Both the position numbers and the translations under genes were made by a program. A stretch of 64,000 bases of DNA from Streptomyces antnestii (GTDB lineage Bacteria > Actinomycetota > Actinomycetes > Streptomycetales > Streptomycetaceae): contig NZ_RZYA01000010.1 in assembly GCF_004005495.1 (NCBI RefSeq), positions 1-64,000 on the forward strand, written 5' to 3'. Of the stretch, positions 1 through 7,867 are shown piece by piece (position 1 is the stretch's first letter; every line of letters begins with the position of its first letter). Under the pieces are notes generated by a model. The model had not been told where the DNA came from. It did not search any database and saw nothing but the letters and a program-made list of their open reading frames with translations.

Positions 1-250
1 GTTGAGTTCTCAAGGAACGGACGCTTCCTTTGTACTCACCCGAATCTCTTCGGGCTTTCCTCCGGGCAGTTTCCCTTCGGTCTTGCGTTTCCGACTCTAT
101 CAGATCTTTCCGATCCGATTTCCTCGGCGCCTTTCAGGTTTTCGCTCCGGCCTTTCGGCTTTCACGTTGTCCTTTCCGGCGGTTCCGACTTTATCAGAGA
201 TTCTGAGTCGGAATTTCCGTCCCACTCGGGGAATTGAATCGGGCACGTGA
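1..250 (-). promoter_or_regulatory. Probable rRNA operon leader/promoter region (16S gene beyond the left edge)
   Basis: Read on the minus strand, this AT-richer stretch ends in CCTTGAGAACTCAAC, which I recall as part of the leader before 16S rRNA genes in Streptomyces; the 16S gene would start just outside the window. A 16-nt motif of the form TCTGATARAGTCGGAA occurs twice (plus-strand 183-198 and 89-104, 15 of 16 identical). TAAAGT and TAGAGT inside it resemble -10 boxes of tandem rrn promoters. An 8-bp inverted repeat spans 183-190 and 206-213. No convincing protein is encoded. The motifs are seen; the rrn assignment is from memory. Confidence 0.66.
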
Positions 251-289
251 GTGCGCCGGGTTCCCCTTGGGCGGAGCCGTAAACCTACT

Positions 290-329
290 GGAGCGGGGCG
301 CCCCGATGCAAATCGAGGCGCCCCGCTCC
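290..329 (-). terminator. Terminator of rnj
   Basis: A perfect 13-bp stem (290-302 with 317-329) continues, after one mismatch, into a 4-bp stem closed by a GCAA loop. It begins 9 nt after the rnj stop codon, so it should end the rnj transcript and separate it from the rRNA leader further left. Confidence 0.8.
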
Positions 330-338
330 TCCGGTGCG

Positions 339-2024
339 TCAGACCTCCACGACGACCGGGAGGATCATCGGGCGCCGGCGGTAGGTGTCGGACACCCACT
401 TGCCCAGCGTGCGGCGGATCAGCTGCTGCAGCTGGTGCGGCTCGACGACGCCGTCCTGCGCGGACTTGTCCAGGGCTTCCTGGATCCGTGGCATGACGGC
501 ACTGAACGCCGAGTCCTCGATGCCGGAGCCGCGCGCCGTGATGGTCGGGCCACTGGTGATCTTGCCGGTGGTGGAGTCCACCACCACGAACACGGAGATG
601 ATGCCCTCGTCGCCGAGGATCTTCCGGTCCTTGAGCGCGGGCTCGCCGACGTCGCCGACCGAGAGGCCGTCCACGTACACGTAACCGGCCTGGACCTTGC
701 CGGTGATCTTGGCCTTGCCGCCGACGAGGTCGACGACGACGCCGTCCTCGGCGATCACGATGCGGTCGTGCGGGACGCCGGTGAGGGCGCCGAGCTCGGC
801 GTTGGCGCGCAGGTGGCGCCATTCACCGTGGACCGGCATCAGGTTCTTCGGCTTGCAGATGTTGTAGAAGTACAGCAGCTCGCCGGCCGAGGCGTGGCCC
901 GAGACGTGGACCTTGGCGTTGCCCTTGTGGACGACGTTGGCGCCCCAGCGGGTCAGGCCGTTGATGACGCGGTAGACCGCGTTCTCGTTGCCCGGGATCA
1001 GGGACGACGCCAGGATCACCGTGTCGCCGGAGACGATGCGGATCTGGTGGTCGCGGTTGGCCATCCGGGACAGGGCGGCCATCGGCTCGCCCTGAGAACC
1101 CGTGCAGACCAGGACGACCTCGCTGTCCGGGAGGTCGTCGAGCGTCTTGACGTCGACGACGAGGCCCGGCGGGACCTTCAGGTAGCCGAGGTCGCGGGCG
1201 ATGCCCATGTTGCGGACCATCGAGCGGCCGACGAAGGCCACCCGGCGGCCGTACTCGTGCGCGGCGTCCAGGATCTGCTGGATGCGGTGCACATGGCTCG
1301 CGAAGGACGCGACGATGATGCGCTTCTGGGCGCCCGCGAAGACTCCGCGGATCACGTTCGAGATGTCGCGCTCGGGCGGGACGAAGCCCGGGACCTCGGC
1401 GTTCGTCGAGTCGGTGAGGAGAAGGTCGATGCCTTCCTCGCCGAGCTTGGCGAACGTGGGGAGGTCGGTGAGGCGCCGGTCCAGCGGGAGCTGGTCCATC
1501 TTGAAGTCGCCGGTGTGGACGACCATGCCGGCCGGCGTGCGGATGGCGACCGCGAGCGCGTCCGGGATGGAGTGGTTGACCGCCACGAACTGGCAGTCGA
1601 AGGGGCCGAGACGTTCGCGGTCGCCCTCGGCGACCTCGAGCGTGTACGGGCGGATGCGGTGCTCCTGGAGCTTCGCCTCGATGAGGGCGAGCGTCAGCTT
1701 GGAGCCGATCAGCGGGATGTCCGGCTTCTCGCGCAGGAGGTACGGGACGCCGCCGATGTGGTCCTCGTGGCCGTGCGTGAGCACGATGCCGTCGATGTCG
1801 TCGAGGCGGTCCCTGATGGACGTGAAGTCCGGCAGGATCAGGTCGATGCCGGGCTGCTCCTCCTCGGGGAAGAGCACGCCGCAGTCGACGATGAGCAGAC
1901 GGCCGTCGTACTCGAAGACCGTCATGTTGCGGCCGATCTCGCCGAGGCCGCCGAGCGGGGTGACGCGCAGGCCGCCCTTCGGGAGCTTCGGCGGGGCGCC
2001 GAGTTCAGGATGCGGATGACTCAA
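339..2024 (-). CDS. rnj: Ribonuclease J
   Basis: Metallo-beta-lactamase/beta-CASP ribonuclease with 5'-exonuclease and endonuclease activity, used in mRNA decay and RNA maturation in the cytoplasm. The zinc motif HGHEDH lies at residues 84-89, followed by the beta-CASP region and a C-terminal domain, giving 561 aa as expected for the family. I chose the TTG at 2024 because GAGGAG lies just upstream and the protein then starts SHPHPELG, as I remember for Streptomyces RNase J. A longer reading from an upstream ATG would add 37 unlike residues and would run through a hairpin. It follows dapA on the same strand with a 136-nt gap that holds a strong stem-loop, and a terminator follows. Confidence 0.93.
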   Translation of the reverse strand: MSHPHPELGAPPKLPKGGLRVTPLGGLGEIGRNMTVFEYDGRLLIVDCGVLFPEEEQPGIDLILPDFTSIRDRLDDIDGIVLTHGHEDHIGGVPYLLREKPDIPLIGSKLTLALIEAKLQEHRIRPYTLEVAEGDRERLGPFDCQFVAVNHSIPDALAVAIRTPAGMVVHTGDFKMDQLPLDRRLTDLPTFAKLGEEGIDLLLTDSTNAEVPGFVPPERDISNVIRGVFAGAQKRIIVASFASHVHRIQQILDAAHEYGRRVAFVGRSMVRNMGIARDLGYLKVPPGLVVDVKTLDDLPDSEVVLVCTGSQGEPMAALSRMANRDHQIRIVSGDTVILASSLIPGNENAVYRVINGLTRWGANVVHKGNAKVHVSGHASAGELLYFYNICKPKNLMPVHGEWRHLRANAELGALTGVPHDRIVIAEDGVVVDLVGGKAKITGKVQAGYVYVDGLSVGDVGEPALKDRKILGDEGIISVFVVVDSTTGKITSGPTITARGSGIEDSAFSAVMPRIQEALDKSAQDGVVEPHQLQQLIRRTLGKWVSDTYRRRPMILPVVVEV

Positions 2025-2038
2025 AAGACTCTCCTCAC

Positions 2039-2077
2039 CACGCGCGCCACGTACCTCTAGGGCACGTGGCGCGCGTG
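2039..2077 (-). promoter_or_regulatory. 14-bp hairpin immediately upstream of the rnj ribosome-binding site
   Basis: The arms 2039-2052 and 2064-2077 are perfect complements with an 11-nt loop. On the minus strand the stem ends 2-3 nt before the GAGGAG site and about 15 nt before the TTG start of rnj. It could terminate dapA transcripts, or sit in the rnj 5' UTR and govern its translation or decay. The stem is seen; the role is inference. Confidence 0.6.
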
Positions 2078-2160
2078 ACGTTCGTGCAGTAGCAGTTGTC
2101 TTGTGTGGGTGCAGGAGCGATGTCCTGCGGGTCATGCGTATTCAGTTGTGAAGTCTGTGT

Positions 2161-3060
2161 TCAGAGGTGTACCCCGCCGGCGGCGAGATCGATCTTGAGC
2201 TGGGCGGTCTCGTCCGCGGTCAGTTCCACGAGGGGCAGGCGCAGCGGACCGGCGGGCTGGCCCTGGAGGGCGAGTGCCGCCTTGGTCGTGATGACGCCCT
2301 GCGTGCGGAACATGCCGGTGAAGACCGGGAGCAGCTTCTGGTGGATCTCGGTGGCCTTCTGGACGTCGCCGCTGACGAACGCGTCGAGCATGGCGCGCAG
2401 GTCCGGGGTGACGACGTGGCCGACGACCGAGACGAAGCCGACCGCTCCGACGGAGAGCAGCGGCAGGTTGAGCATGTCGTCGCCGGAGTACCAGGCGAGG
2501 CCGGAGCGGGCGATGGCCCAGCTGGCGCGGCCGAGGTCGCCCTTGGCGTCCTTGTTGGCGACGATGCGCGGGTGCTCGGCGAGGCGGACGATCGTCTCGG
2601 TGTTGATGGGTACGCCGCTGCGGCCCGGGATGTCGTACAGCATCACGGGGAGCTCGGTGGCGTCGGCGATCGCGGTGAAGTGCCGCAGGAGGCCTTCCTG
2701 CGGGGGCTTGTTGTAGTACGGCGTCACCGTGAGCAGGCCGTGCGCGCCGGCCTTCTCGGCGGCGCGGGCGAGCTCGATGCTGTGGCGGGTGTCGTTCGTG
2801 CCGACGCCGGCGATGACGTGGGCGCGGTCGCCGACCGCCTCCCGTACGGCTCGTACGAGGTCCGATTTCTCCGCGTCGCTGGTGGTCGGGGACTCGCCGG
2901 TGGTGCCGTTGACGACGAGTCCGTCGTTGCCTGCGTCCACCAGGTGGGCGGCCAGTCGCTGCGCGCCGTCGAGGTCAAGTGCGCCGTCCGCCGTGAAGGG
3001 CGTGACCATTGCGGTGAGGACCCGCCCGAAGGGGGTCTGCGGAGTGGAGGTCGGAGCCAT
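2161..3060 (-). CDS. dapA: 4-hydroxy-tetrahydrodipicolinate synthase
   Basis: Condenses pyruvate with aspartate semialdehyde, the first committed step to diaminopimelate and lysine. The 299-aa protein has the NGTTGE pyruvate-binding loop (51-56), the TPYYNKP segment (about 113-119), LYDIPGR with the conserved Tyr142, and the Schiff-base lysine in IVANKDAKG (Lys170). Length is typical of the TIM-barrel family. It lies between thyX and rnj on the same strand; dapB, the next enzyme, is about 2.6 kb away. No Shine-Dalgarno sequence precedes the ATG, and TAGCGT ends 7 nt before it, so the mRNA may be leaderless. Confidence 0.95.
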   Translation of the reverse strand: MAPTSTPQTPFGRVLTAMVTPFTADGALDLDGAQRLAAHLVDAGNDGLVVNGTTGESPTTSDAEKSDLVRAVREAVGDRAHVIAGVGTNDTRHSIELARAAEKAGAHGLLTVTPYYNKPPQEGLLRHFTAIADATELPVMLYDIPGRSGVPINTETIVRLAEHPRIVANKDAKGDLGRASWAIARSGLAWYSGDDMLNLPLLSVGAVGFVSVVGHVVTPDLRAMLDAFVSGDVQKATEIHQKLLPVFTGMFRTQGVITTKAALALQGQPAGPLRLPLVELTADETAQLKIDLAAGGVHL

Positions 3061-3133
3061 GGGTAATACGCTACTCGCTGCTCAGCGCGCGGTCCCCCCT
3101 CGGGGGACACCAGGGGGTGTGGCGGGGATGGAT

Positions 3134-3171
3134 CCCGGCACTGCCTGCTCGGGGGTTCAAGCAGTGCCGGG
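3134..3171 (-). terminator. Hairpin between thyX and dapA
   Basis: An 11-bp perfect stem (3134-3144 with 3161-3171) and a 16-nt loop lie about 100 nt after the thyX stop and before dapA. There is no T-run, but many Streptomyces terminators lack one. I saw nothing else in the 208-bp gap except a small 7-bp stem at 3092-3108. Confidence 0.5.
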
Positions 3172-3268
3172 TCCGTTTGATCAGGCTAGATGAACTTTCC
3201 GAAATGCCGCAATACGGACACTTCGCAGGGCTGAACCGTACATCTGTGCCGTATCCACCTTCCGCCCG

Positions 3269-4009
3269 CTACGGGGCGACCCGGCCGTTGGCGTTGAACG
3301 CGGCGTAGGTGAGCGGCATGAGCTTGGCCCACTCCGCCTCCATCTTCTCGCCGACCATCTCGATCTCCCGCTGCGGGAAGGACGGCACCTTGGCCAGCTC
3401 GTGCTGGGTGCGCAGGCCGAGGAAGTGCATCAGGGAGCGTGCGTTGCACGTCGCGTACATGGAGGAGAAGAGGCCGACGGGGAGGACCGAGCGGGCGACC
3501 TCGCGGGCGACGCCCGCGGCGAGCATCTCCTGGTACGCCTCGTACGACTGGCGGTACGAGTCCTCCATGACGCGGCCGGTCAGCTCCTGCTGGCCCTGGG
3601 TGCCCTCGACGAACTGGTACTTGCCCGGGCGGCCCTGCTGCACCAGCTTGCGGGAGGCCTCCGGCACGTAGAACACCGGCTGGAGCTCCCTGTAGCGGCC
3701 CGATTCCTCGTTGTACGACCAGCCCGCGCGGTGGCGCATGAACTCGCGGAAGACGAAGATCGGGGCGTTGATGAAGAACGTCATCGAGTTGTGCTCGAAG
3801 GGGCTGCCGTGACGGTCCCGCATCAGGAAGTTGATCAGGCCCTTGGAACGCTCCGGATCCTTGGTCAGCTCGTCGAGGGACTGCTCTCCCGCGGTGGAGA
3901 CGCGGGCGGCGAACAGTACGTCGGTGTCGCTCGCGGTGTGCTTGACCAGCTCGACCGTCACGTCGCCGCGGAAGGTCGGCTTGAGGTCGTCAGCAGGGGT
4001 TTCGGTCAC
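3269..4009 (-). CDS. thyX: Flavin-dependent thymidylate synthase ThyX
   Basis: Makes dTMP from dUMP with methylene-tetrahydrofolate and FAD/NADPH, independently of ThyA. The 246-aa protein carries the family motif around residues 92-105, RHRAGWSYNEESGR. By my count eight residues separate RHR from Ser103, one more than the textbook RHRx7S; this was confirmed against the DNA. Start ATG at 4009 faces the divergent small gene at 4230 across a 220-bp gap that should carry promoters for both. Confidence 0.94.
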   Translation of the reverse strand: MTETPADDLKPTFRGDVTVELVKHTASDTDVLFAARVSTAGEQSLDELTKDPERSKGLINFLMRDRHGSPFEHNSMTFFINAPIFVFREFMRHRAGWSYNEESGRYRELQPVFYVPEASRKLVQQGRPGKYQFVEGTQGQQELTGRVMEDSYRQSYEAYQEMLAAGVAREVARSVLPVGLFSSMYATCNARSLMHFLGLRTQHELAKVPSFPQREIEMVGEKMEAEWAKLMPLTYAAFNANGRVAP

Positions 4010-4229
4010 GGTCGAGGGGTCCTTCCATCACTTCACTCGGGCGGCGCCCACTCTACGGGCAGGCACTGACAACGGGGCATTCGGTCGCGCCTCGCGACAT
4101 TCCGCGCCGAACATCTGCGAACTTCAGTGAAATCGGCGAAACAGGGCACCATTGGGGACATCTGTGCGTCTGTACGGGTAGAGCCCGTCCACAAGAAGTT
4201 CTCGATCTTGATCAGGAGAAGCAGCACCC

Positions 4230-4493
4230 ATGTTCGTCCCCCAGCTACCGCCGGGTGGGACCCCCAGCGAACCCGTCCCGTTCGCCTTCGTCGCCGAAGC
4301 CGACAAGTTCCGCAGTAACGTCACTCCACCCCCGCGCGAACGGGCGTCGGCCGGACAGCTCGCCGCTCGCTCACTCCTCGGTCTCACCATCGTCGCCGGG
4401 CTCGTGGGCGGCCTGCTCCTGGGGATGCCCGCCCTCTCGCCCGCTCAGGCGCCGGCCCACACCCACCAGTCCGAGGCGTCCGACGGTCGTTGA
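4230..4493 (+). CDS. Small single-pass membrane protein
   Basis: An 87-aa protein of unknown function with a proline-rich N-terminus (MFVPQLPPGG), a charged middle, and one hydrophobic segment at about residues 48-72 (LLGLTIVAGLVGGLLLG) followed by a short His/Ser-rich tail. AGGAG lies about 10 nt before the ATG. It is divergent from thyX and 107 nt upstream of the next membrane-protein gene, with which it may share a transcript. I assign no function. Confidence 0.72.
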   Translation: MFVPQLPPGGTPSEPVPFAFVAEADKFRSNVTPPPRERASAGQLAARSLLGLTIVAGLVGGLLLGMPALSPAQAPAHTHQSEASDGR

Positions 4494-4600
4494 CGACTCC
4501 TGGCCCCCTCCGGCCCCCCGGAGGTGGAAGCCGGGTGGACGCCTCGGTAGCCTCACCCGGCACAGCCCGAAATACAGCGTGCATCGAGTGAGGACCAGTC

Positions 4601-5161
4601 GTGCCCCTGCCCTTCCTGACGGCCGACCGCGCTTTTGACGAGGTGGCCGACGACGTCGCGCTCCCGTTCGACGATCGTGACCAATGGCGGCGTCCCTACC
4701 GGCCGGGGCCGTGGCGCGTGGCATCCGCCGCGCTGCTCCTGCTGCTCGCCTCCTACGTCCTGTTCGCCGCGGTGATCATCGCCTTCGCCGGCGGCCTCGG
4801 CGGCGCCTCGGTGGTCGGCGTCATCGCCCTGCTCATCATCGCGTCGGCCCTCCGGCTGCTGCGGGTGGGCACCTGGGTGAGCGCGCTCGGTCTGCGGCAC
4901 GTGGCCTTCTTCCAGACCCAGACCGTCCCGTGGGCCCAGATCGTGACGGTCCGCACCGTCCAGCAGCCCGTCCGCTGGCTCGGACTCCCCCGCACGGTCC
5001 AGGGGCAGGCGCTGCTCCTCGTACGGCGGGACCGGCCCGCGGAGAAGTGCGCGCTGCTCACCAGCCACAGTGCGGACTTCCTCGCGCGGACCGAGGCGTT
5101 CGACCGGGCGGCGGACTCCATCGAGGTGTGGGCGGAGGAGTACCGGCCGCAGCACGCCTGA
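4601..5161 (+). CDS. Membrane protein with bacterial PH-like domain
   Basis: A 186-aa protein starting at GTG after GAGGACC. Two adjacent hydrophobic helices occupy about residues 45-88. The soluble C-terminal part (VGTWVSALGLRHVAFFQTQTV and onward) has the beta-rich look of bacterial PH/DUF2581-like domains, in which the line after the helices reads W-A-Q-I-V-T-V. Domain naming is inferred from pattern only. It is convergent with the gene at 5223, with a shared terminator between them. Confidence 0.75.
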   Translation: MPLPFLTADRAFDEVADDVALPFDDRDQWRRPYRPGPWRVASAALLLLLASYVLFAAVIIAFAGGLGGASVVGVIALLIIASALRLLRVGTWVSALGLRHVAFFQTQTVPWAQIVTVRTVQQPVRWLGLPRTVQGQALLLVRRDRPAEKCALLTSHSADFLARTEAFDRAADSIEVWAEEYRPQHA

Positions 5162-5171
5162 CCCACCTGTA

Positions 5172-5213
5172 CGAAGAGGGGCCGCACCGGATCACCGGTG
5201 CGGCCCCTCTTCG
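5172..5213. terminator. Bidirectional terminator
   Basis: A perfect 19-bp stem (5172-5190 with 5195-5213) and an ATCA tetraloop lie between two convergent genes, 10 nt after one stop and 9 nt before the other, so it can serve both. Confidence 0.88.
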
Positions 5214-5222
5214 CATTCGTGC

Positions 5223-5675
5223 TCAGACGCTGAGCGTCCGCCCCTCCTGGAGGGCGATGGCGCGCTGCATCGCCTTGCGGGCGCGCGGGGTGTCCCGGGC
5301 GTCCCGGTAGGCCACGGCGAGGCGGAACCAGCAGCGCCAGTCCCCCGGCGTGTCCTCCGCCTCCGCCTTGCGCCGGGCGAAGACCTCGTCGGCGGAGTCA
5401 CGGTCGATGCGGCCGTACTGGTCGCGGCGCAGCTCGTCCACGGGCAGGCCGCCCTCGGCCTCCAGGAGGTCGGCGAGGCGGTTGGCCTTGCGGACGAACT
5501 GCGTGTTGGCCCAGAGGAACCAGAGACCGATCACCGGCAGGATCAGCACGGCCACGCCGAACGTGACCGTCAGGAGGGTGCCCTGCTCGATGAGCAGGAG
5601 ACCGCGGCTGCCGACCAGGACGAAGTAGAAGACCAGGACGGCGGCGGTGAGGACGTAGGTGAGCTTTGCGCGCAT
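5223..5675 (-). CDS. Small membrane protein with C-terminal TPR-like helices
   Basis: A 150-aa protein with two hydrophobic helices (about residues 5-28 and 31-56), a charged linker, and a C-terminal helical pair (WRCWFRLAVAYRDARDTPRARKA) that resembles a single tetratricopeptide unit. The ATG at 5675 is 8 nt after the dapB stop, so it is the last gene of the pnp operon as read here. The function is unknown; a role tied to lysine synthesis cannot be deduced from position alone. Confidence 0.8.
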   Translation of the reverse strand: MRAKLTYVLTAAVLVFYFVLVGSRGLLLIEQGTLLTVTFGVAVLILPVIGLWFLWANTQFVRKANRLADLLEAEGGLPVDELRRDQYGRIDRDSADEVFARRKAEAEDTPGDWRCWFRLAVAYRDARDTPRARKAMQRAIALQEGRTLSV

Positions 5676-5683
5676 GGGGACCG

Positions 5684-6439
5684 TCAGACGTTCAGGTCGA
5701 GGAAGTGCTCCAGGCCGAAGGTGAGGCCGGGGGCGGAGACGACACGGCGGGCACCGAGCAGGATGCCCGGCATGAAGCTGCTGTGGTGCAGCGAGTCGTG
5801 GCGGATGGTCAGGGTCTCGCCCTCGCCGCCCAGGAGGACCTCCTGGTGGGCGAGGAGGCCCCGCAGGCGCACAGAGTGCACCGGGACGCCGTCTACGTCC
5901 GCACCACGGGCGCCGTCGAGGGCGGTGGCCGTGGCGTCCGGCTGCGGCGCGCTGCCGGCCTTCTCGCGGGCCGCCGCGATGAGCTGCGCCGTACGGGCGG
6001 CCGTGCCGCTGGGCGCGTCCACCTTCTTCGGGTGGTGCAGCTCGATGACCTCGACGGACTCGAAGTACGGCGCCGCCGCCTCCGCGAACTTCATGGTGAG
6101 GACGGCCCCGATCGAGAAGTTCGGGGCGATGAGCACGCCCGTCTTCGGGGAGTCCGCGAGCCAGGCGGTGAGCTGGGCGAGGCGGTCGTCGGTCCAGCCG
6201 GTGGTGCCGACGACGGCGTGGATGCCGTGGCCGACGCAGAAGTCGAGGTTGCCCATGACCGAGTCGGGCGTGGTCAGCTCGACCACGACCTGGGCGCCGG
6301 CCTCGGTGAGGGTCTCCAGCTTGTCGCCCCGGCCGAGGGCCGCGACCAGTTCCATGTCGTCCGCGGCCTCGACGGCCCGTACGGCCTCGGATCCGATCCG
6401 GCCCCCGGCGCCGAGGACCGCCACGCGCAGCTTGCTCAT
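5684..6439 (-). CDS. dapB: 4-hydroxy-tetrahydrodipicolinate reductase
   Basis: Reduces the DapA product with NAD(P)H toward diaminopimelate. The 251-aa protein has an N-terminal Rossmann fold (VAVLGAGGRIGSEAV, residues 6-20) and the catalytic/substrate motif HHPKKVDAPSGTA in the C-terminal half. It lies 48 nt downstream of the M16 peptidase gene and 8 nt upstream of a small membrane-protein gene, in the pnp operon. Confidence 0.95.
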   Translation of the reverse strand: MSKLRVAVLGAGGRIGSEAVRAVEAADDMELVAALGRGDKLETLTEAGAQVVVELTTPDSVMGNLDFCVGHGIHAVVGTTGWTDDRLAQLTAWLADSPKTGVLIAPNFSIGAVLTMKFAEAAAPYFESVEVIELHHPKKVDAPSGTAARTAQLIAAAREKAGSAPQPDATATALDGARGADVDGVPVHSVRLRGLLAHQEVLLGGEGETLTIRHDSLHHSSFMPGILLGARRVVSAPGLTFGLEHFLDLNV

Positions 6440-6487
6440 CTTCTTGATTCCTTACGCGAGTTACGTACGCGGTTGCGAGCGGGTGGG

Positions 6488-7867
6488 CTAGGCCACCGCT
6501 TCGTGCAGGCGCGCCGCCTGCTTGTCCTTGAGCGGGCCGATGACCGACAGGGAGGGGCGCTGCCCCAGGATGTCGCGGGCCACCGCGCGCACCTCGTCGG
6601 GGGTGACCGCGGCGATCTCCTCCAGCATGTCGCTCACCGACATCTGCTCGCCCCAGCAGAGCTCGCTCTTGCCGATGCGGTTCATGAGCGCACCCGTGTC
6701 CTCGAGGCCGAGGACGGTCGAGCCCCTGAGCTGGCCGATGGCGCGGCCGATCTCGTCGTCGGACAGGCCGTGCTGCGCGACGTGGTCGAGCTCGTCGCGG
6801 CAGATCTTGAGCACGTCGTGCACCTGGCTGGGCCTGCAGCCCGCGTAGACCCCGAAGAGGCCGCAGTCGGCGAAGCCGGACGTGTACGAGTACACGCTGT
6901 AGGCCAGGCCGCGCTTCTCCCTGACCTCCTGGAAGAGGCGGGAGGACATGCCGCCGCCCAGGGCGGTGTTGAGGACGCCCATGGCCCAGCGGCGCTCGTC
7001 GGTGCGGGCCAGGCCCGGCATGCCGAGGATGACGTGGGCCTGCTCGGTCTTGCGGCCGAGGAGCTCCACGCGGCCCGCTGCGCGCACGGCCTTGCGGCCG
7101 TCGCGCGGGGCCATGGGGACGGCGTCGGTGCGCGTGAGGGCACCGGCCTTGTCGAAGGCGGCGCGGACCTGGCGTACGACCTTGTTGTGGTCGACGTTCC
7201 CCGCGGCGGCGACGACGAGGTGGGTCGGGTCGTAGTGCTTCTTGTAGAAGCGGGCGATCTGGCCGCGGTCCAGCGCGTTGATCGTGTCGACCGTGCCGAG
7301 GACCGGGCGGCCCAGCGGGGTGTCGCCGAGCATGGTGTGCGAGAACAGGTCGTGCACGCAGTCGCCCGGGTCGTCCTCCGTCATCGCGATCTCTTCGAGG
7401 ATGACGCCGCGCTCCGCGTCGACGTCCGTCGCCTCGATGACTGAGCCGGTCAGCATGTCGCAGACGACGTCGATCGCGAGGGGGAGGTCGGTGTCGAGCA
7501 CGCGCGCGTAGTAGCACGTGTACTCCTTCGCCGTGAAGGCGTTCATCTCGCCGCCGACCGCGTCGATCGCGGCGGAGATGTCGAGGGCGCTCCTGCGGGA
7601 CGTGCCCTTGAAGAGGAGGTGCTCCAGGTAGTGCGTCGCGCCGTTGAGCGTGGGCGTCTCGTCACGGGAGCCGACGTTCGCCCAGATACCGAAGGTCGCG
7701 GAGCGTACGGAGGGCAGGGTCTCGGTGACGATGCGCAGGCCCCCGGGGAGGGTGGTCTTGCGGACCGTACCGATGCCGTTCTCGCCCTTGATCAGGGTTT
7801 GGGTACGGGCGACGGCCCGCGCCTCCGAGGAGGTGCGGGCCGTCGCCTTGGAGCTACGGGACGTCAC
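6488..7867 (-). CDS. M16-family zinc metallopeptidase
   Basis: A 459-aa protein of the pitrilysin/processing-peptidase family. The inverted zinc motif HxxEH appears as HYLEH at residues 79-83, with a further zinc-ligand glutamate likely in the ERGVILEEIAM segment. The length equals a single M16B chain with an N-terminal catalytic and a C-terminal M16-like half. The start is GTG at 7867, overlapping the pnp stop as GTGA, which implies translational coupling. The first 25 or so residues are low-complexity, and a start further in is possible. The physiological substrate is unknown. Confidence 0.9.
   Translation of the reverse strand: MTSRSSKATARTSSEARAVARTQTLIKGENGIGTVRKTTLPGGLRIVTETLPSVRSATFGIWANVGSRDETPTLNGATHYLEHLLFKGTSRRSALDISAAIDAVGGEMNAFTAKEYTCYYARVLDTDLPLAIDVVCDMLTGSVIEATDVDAERGVILEEIAMTEDDPGDCVHDLFSHTMLGDTPLGRPVLGTVDTINALDRGQIARFYKKHYDPTHLVVAAAGNVDHNKVVRQVRAAFDKAGALTRTDAVPMAPRDGRKAVRAAGRVELLGRKTEQAHVILGMPGLARTDERRWAMGVLNTALGGGMSSRLFQEVREKRGLAYSVYSYTSGFADCGLFGVYAGCRPSQVHDVLKICRDELDHVAQHGLSDDEIGRAIGQLRGSTVLGLEDTGALMNRIGKSELCWGEQMSVSDMLEEIAAVTPDEVRAVARDILGQRPSLSVIGPLKDKQAARLHEAVA

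Noticed and set aside
234..2060. A 608-aa frame opposite rnj
   Set aside because: Rich in Asp/Val/Arg as expected from reverse-reading GC-rich codons; the RNase J frame has intact metal motifs.
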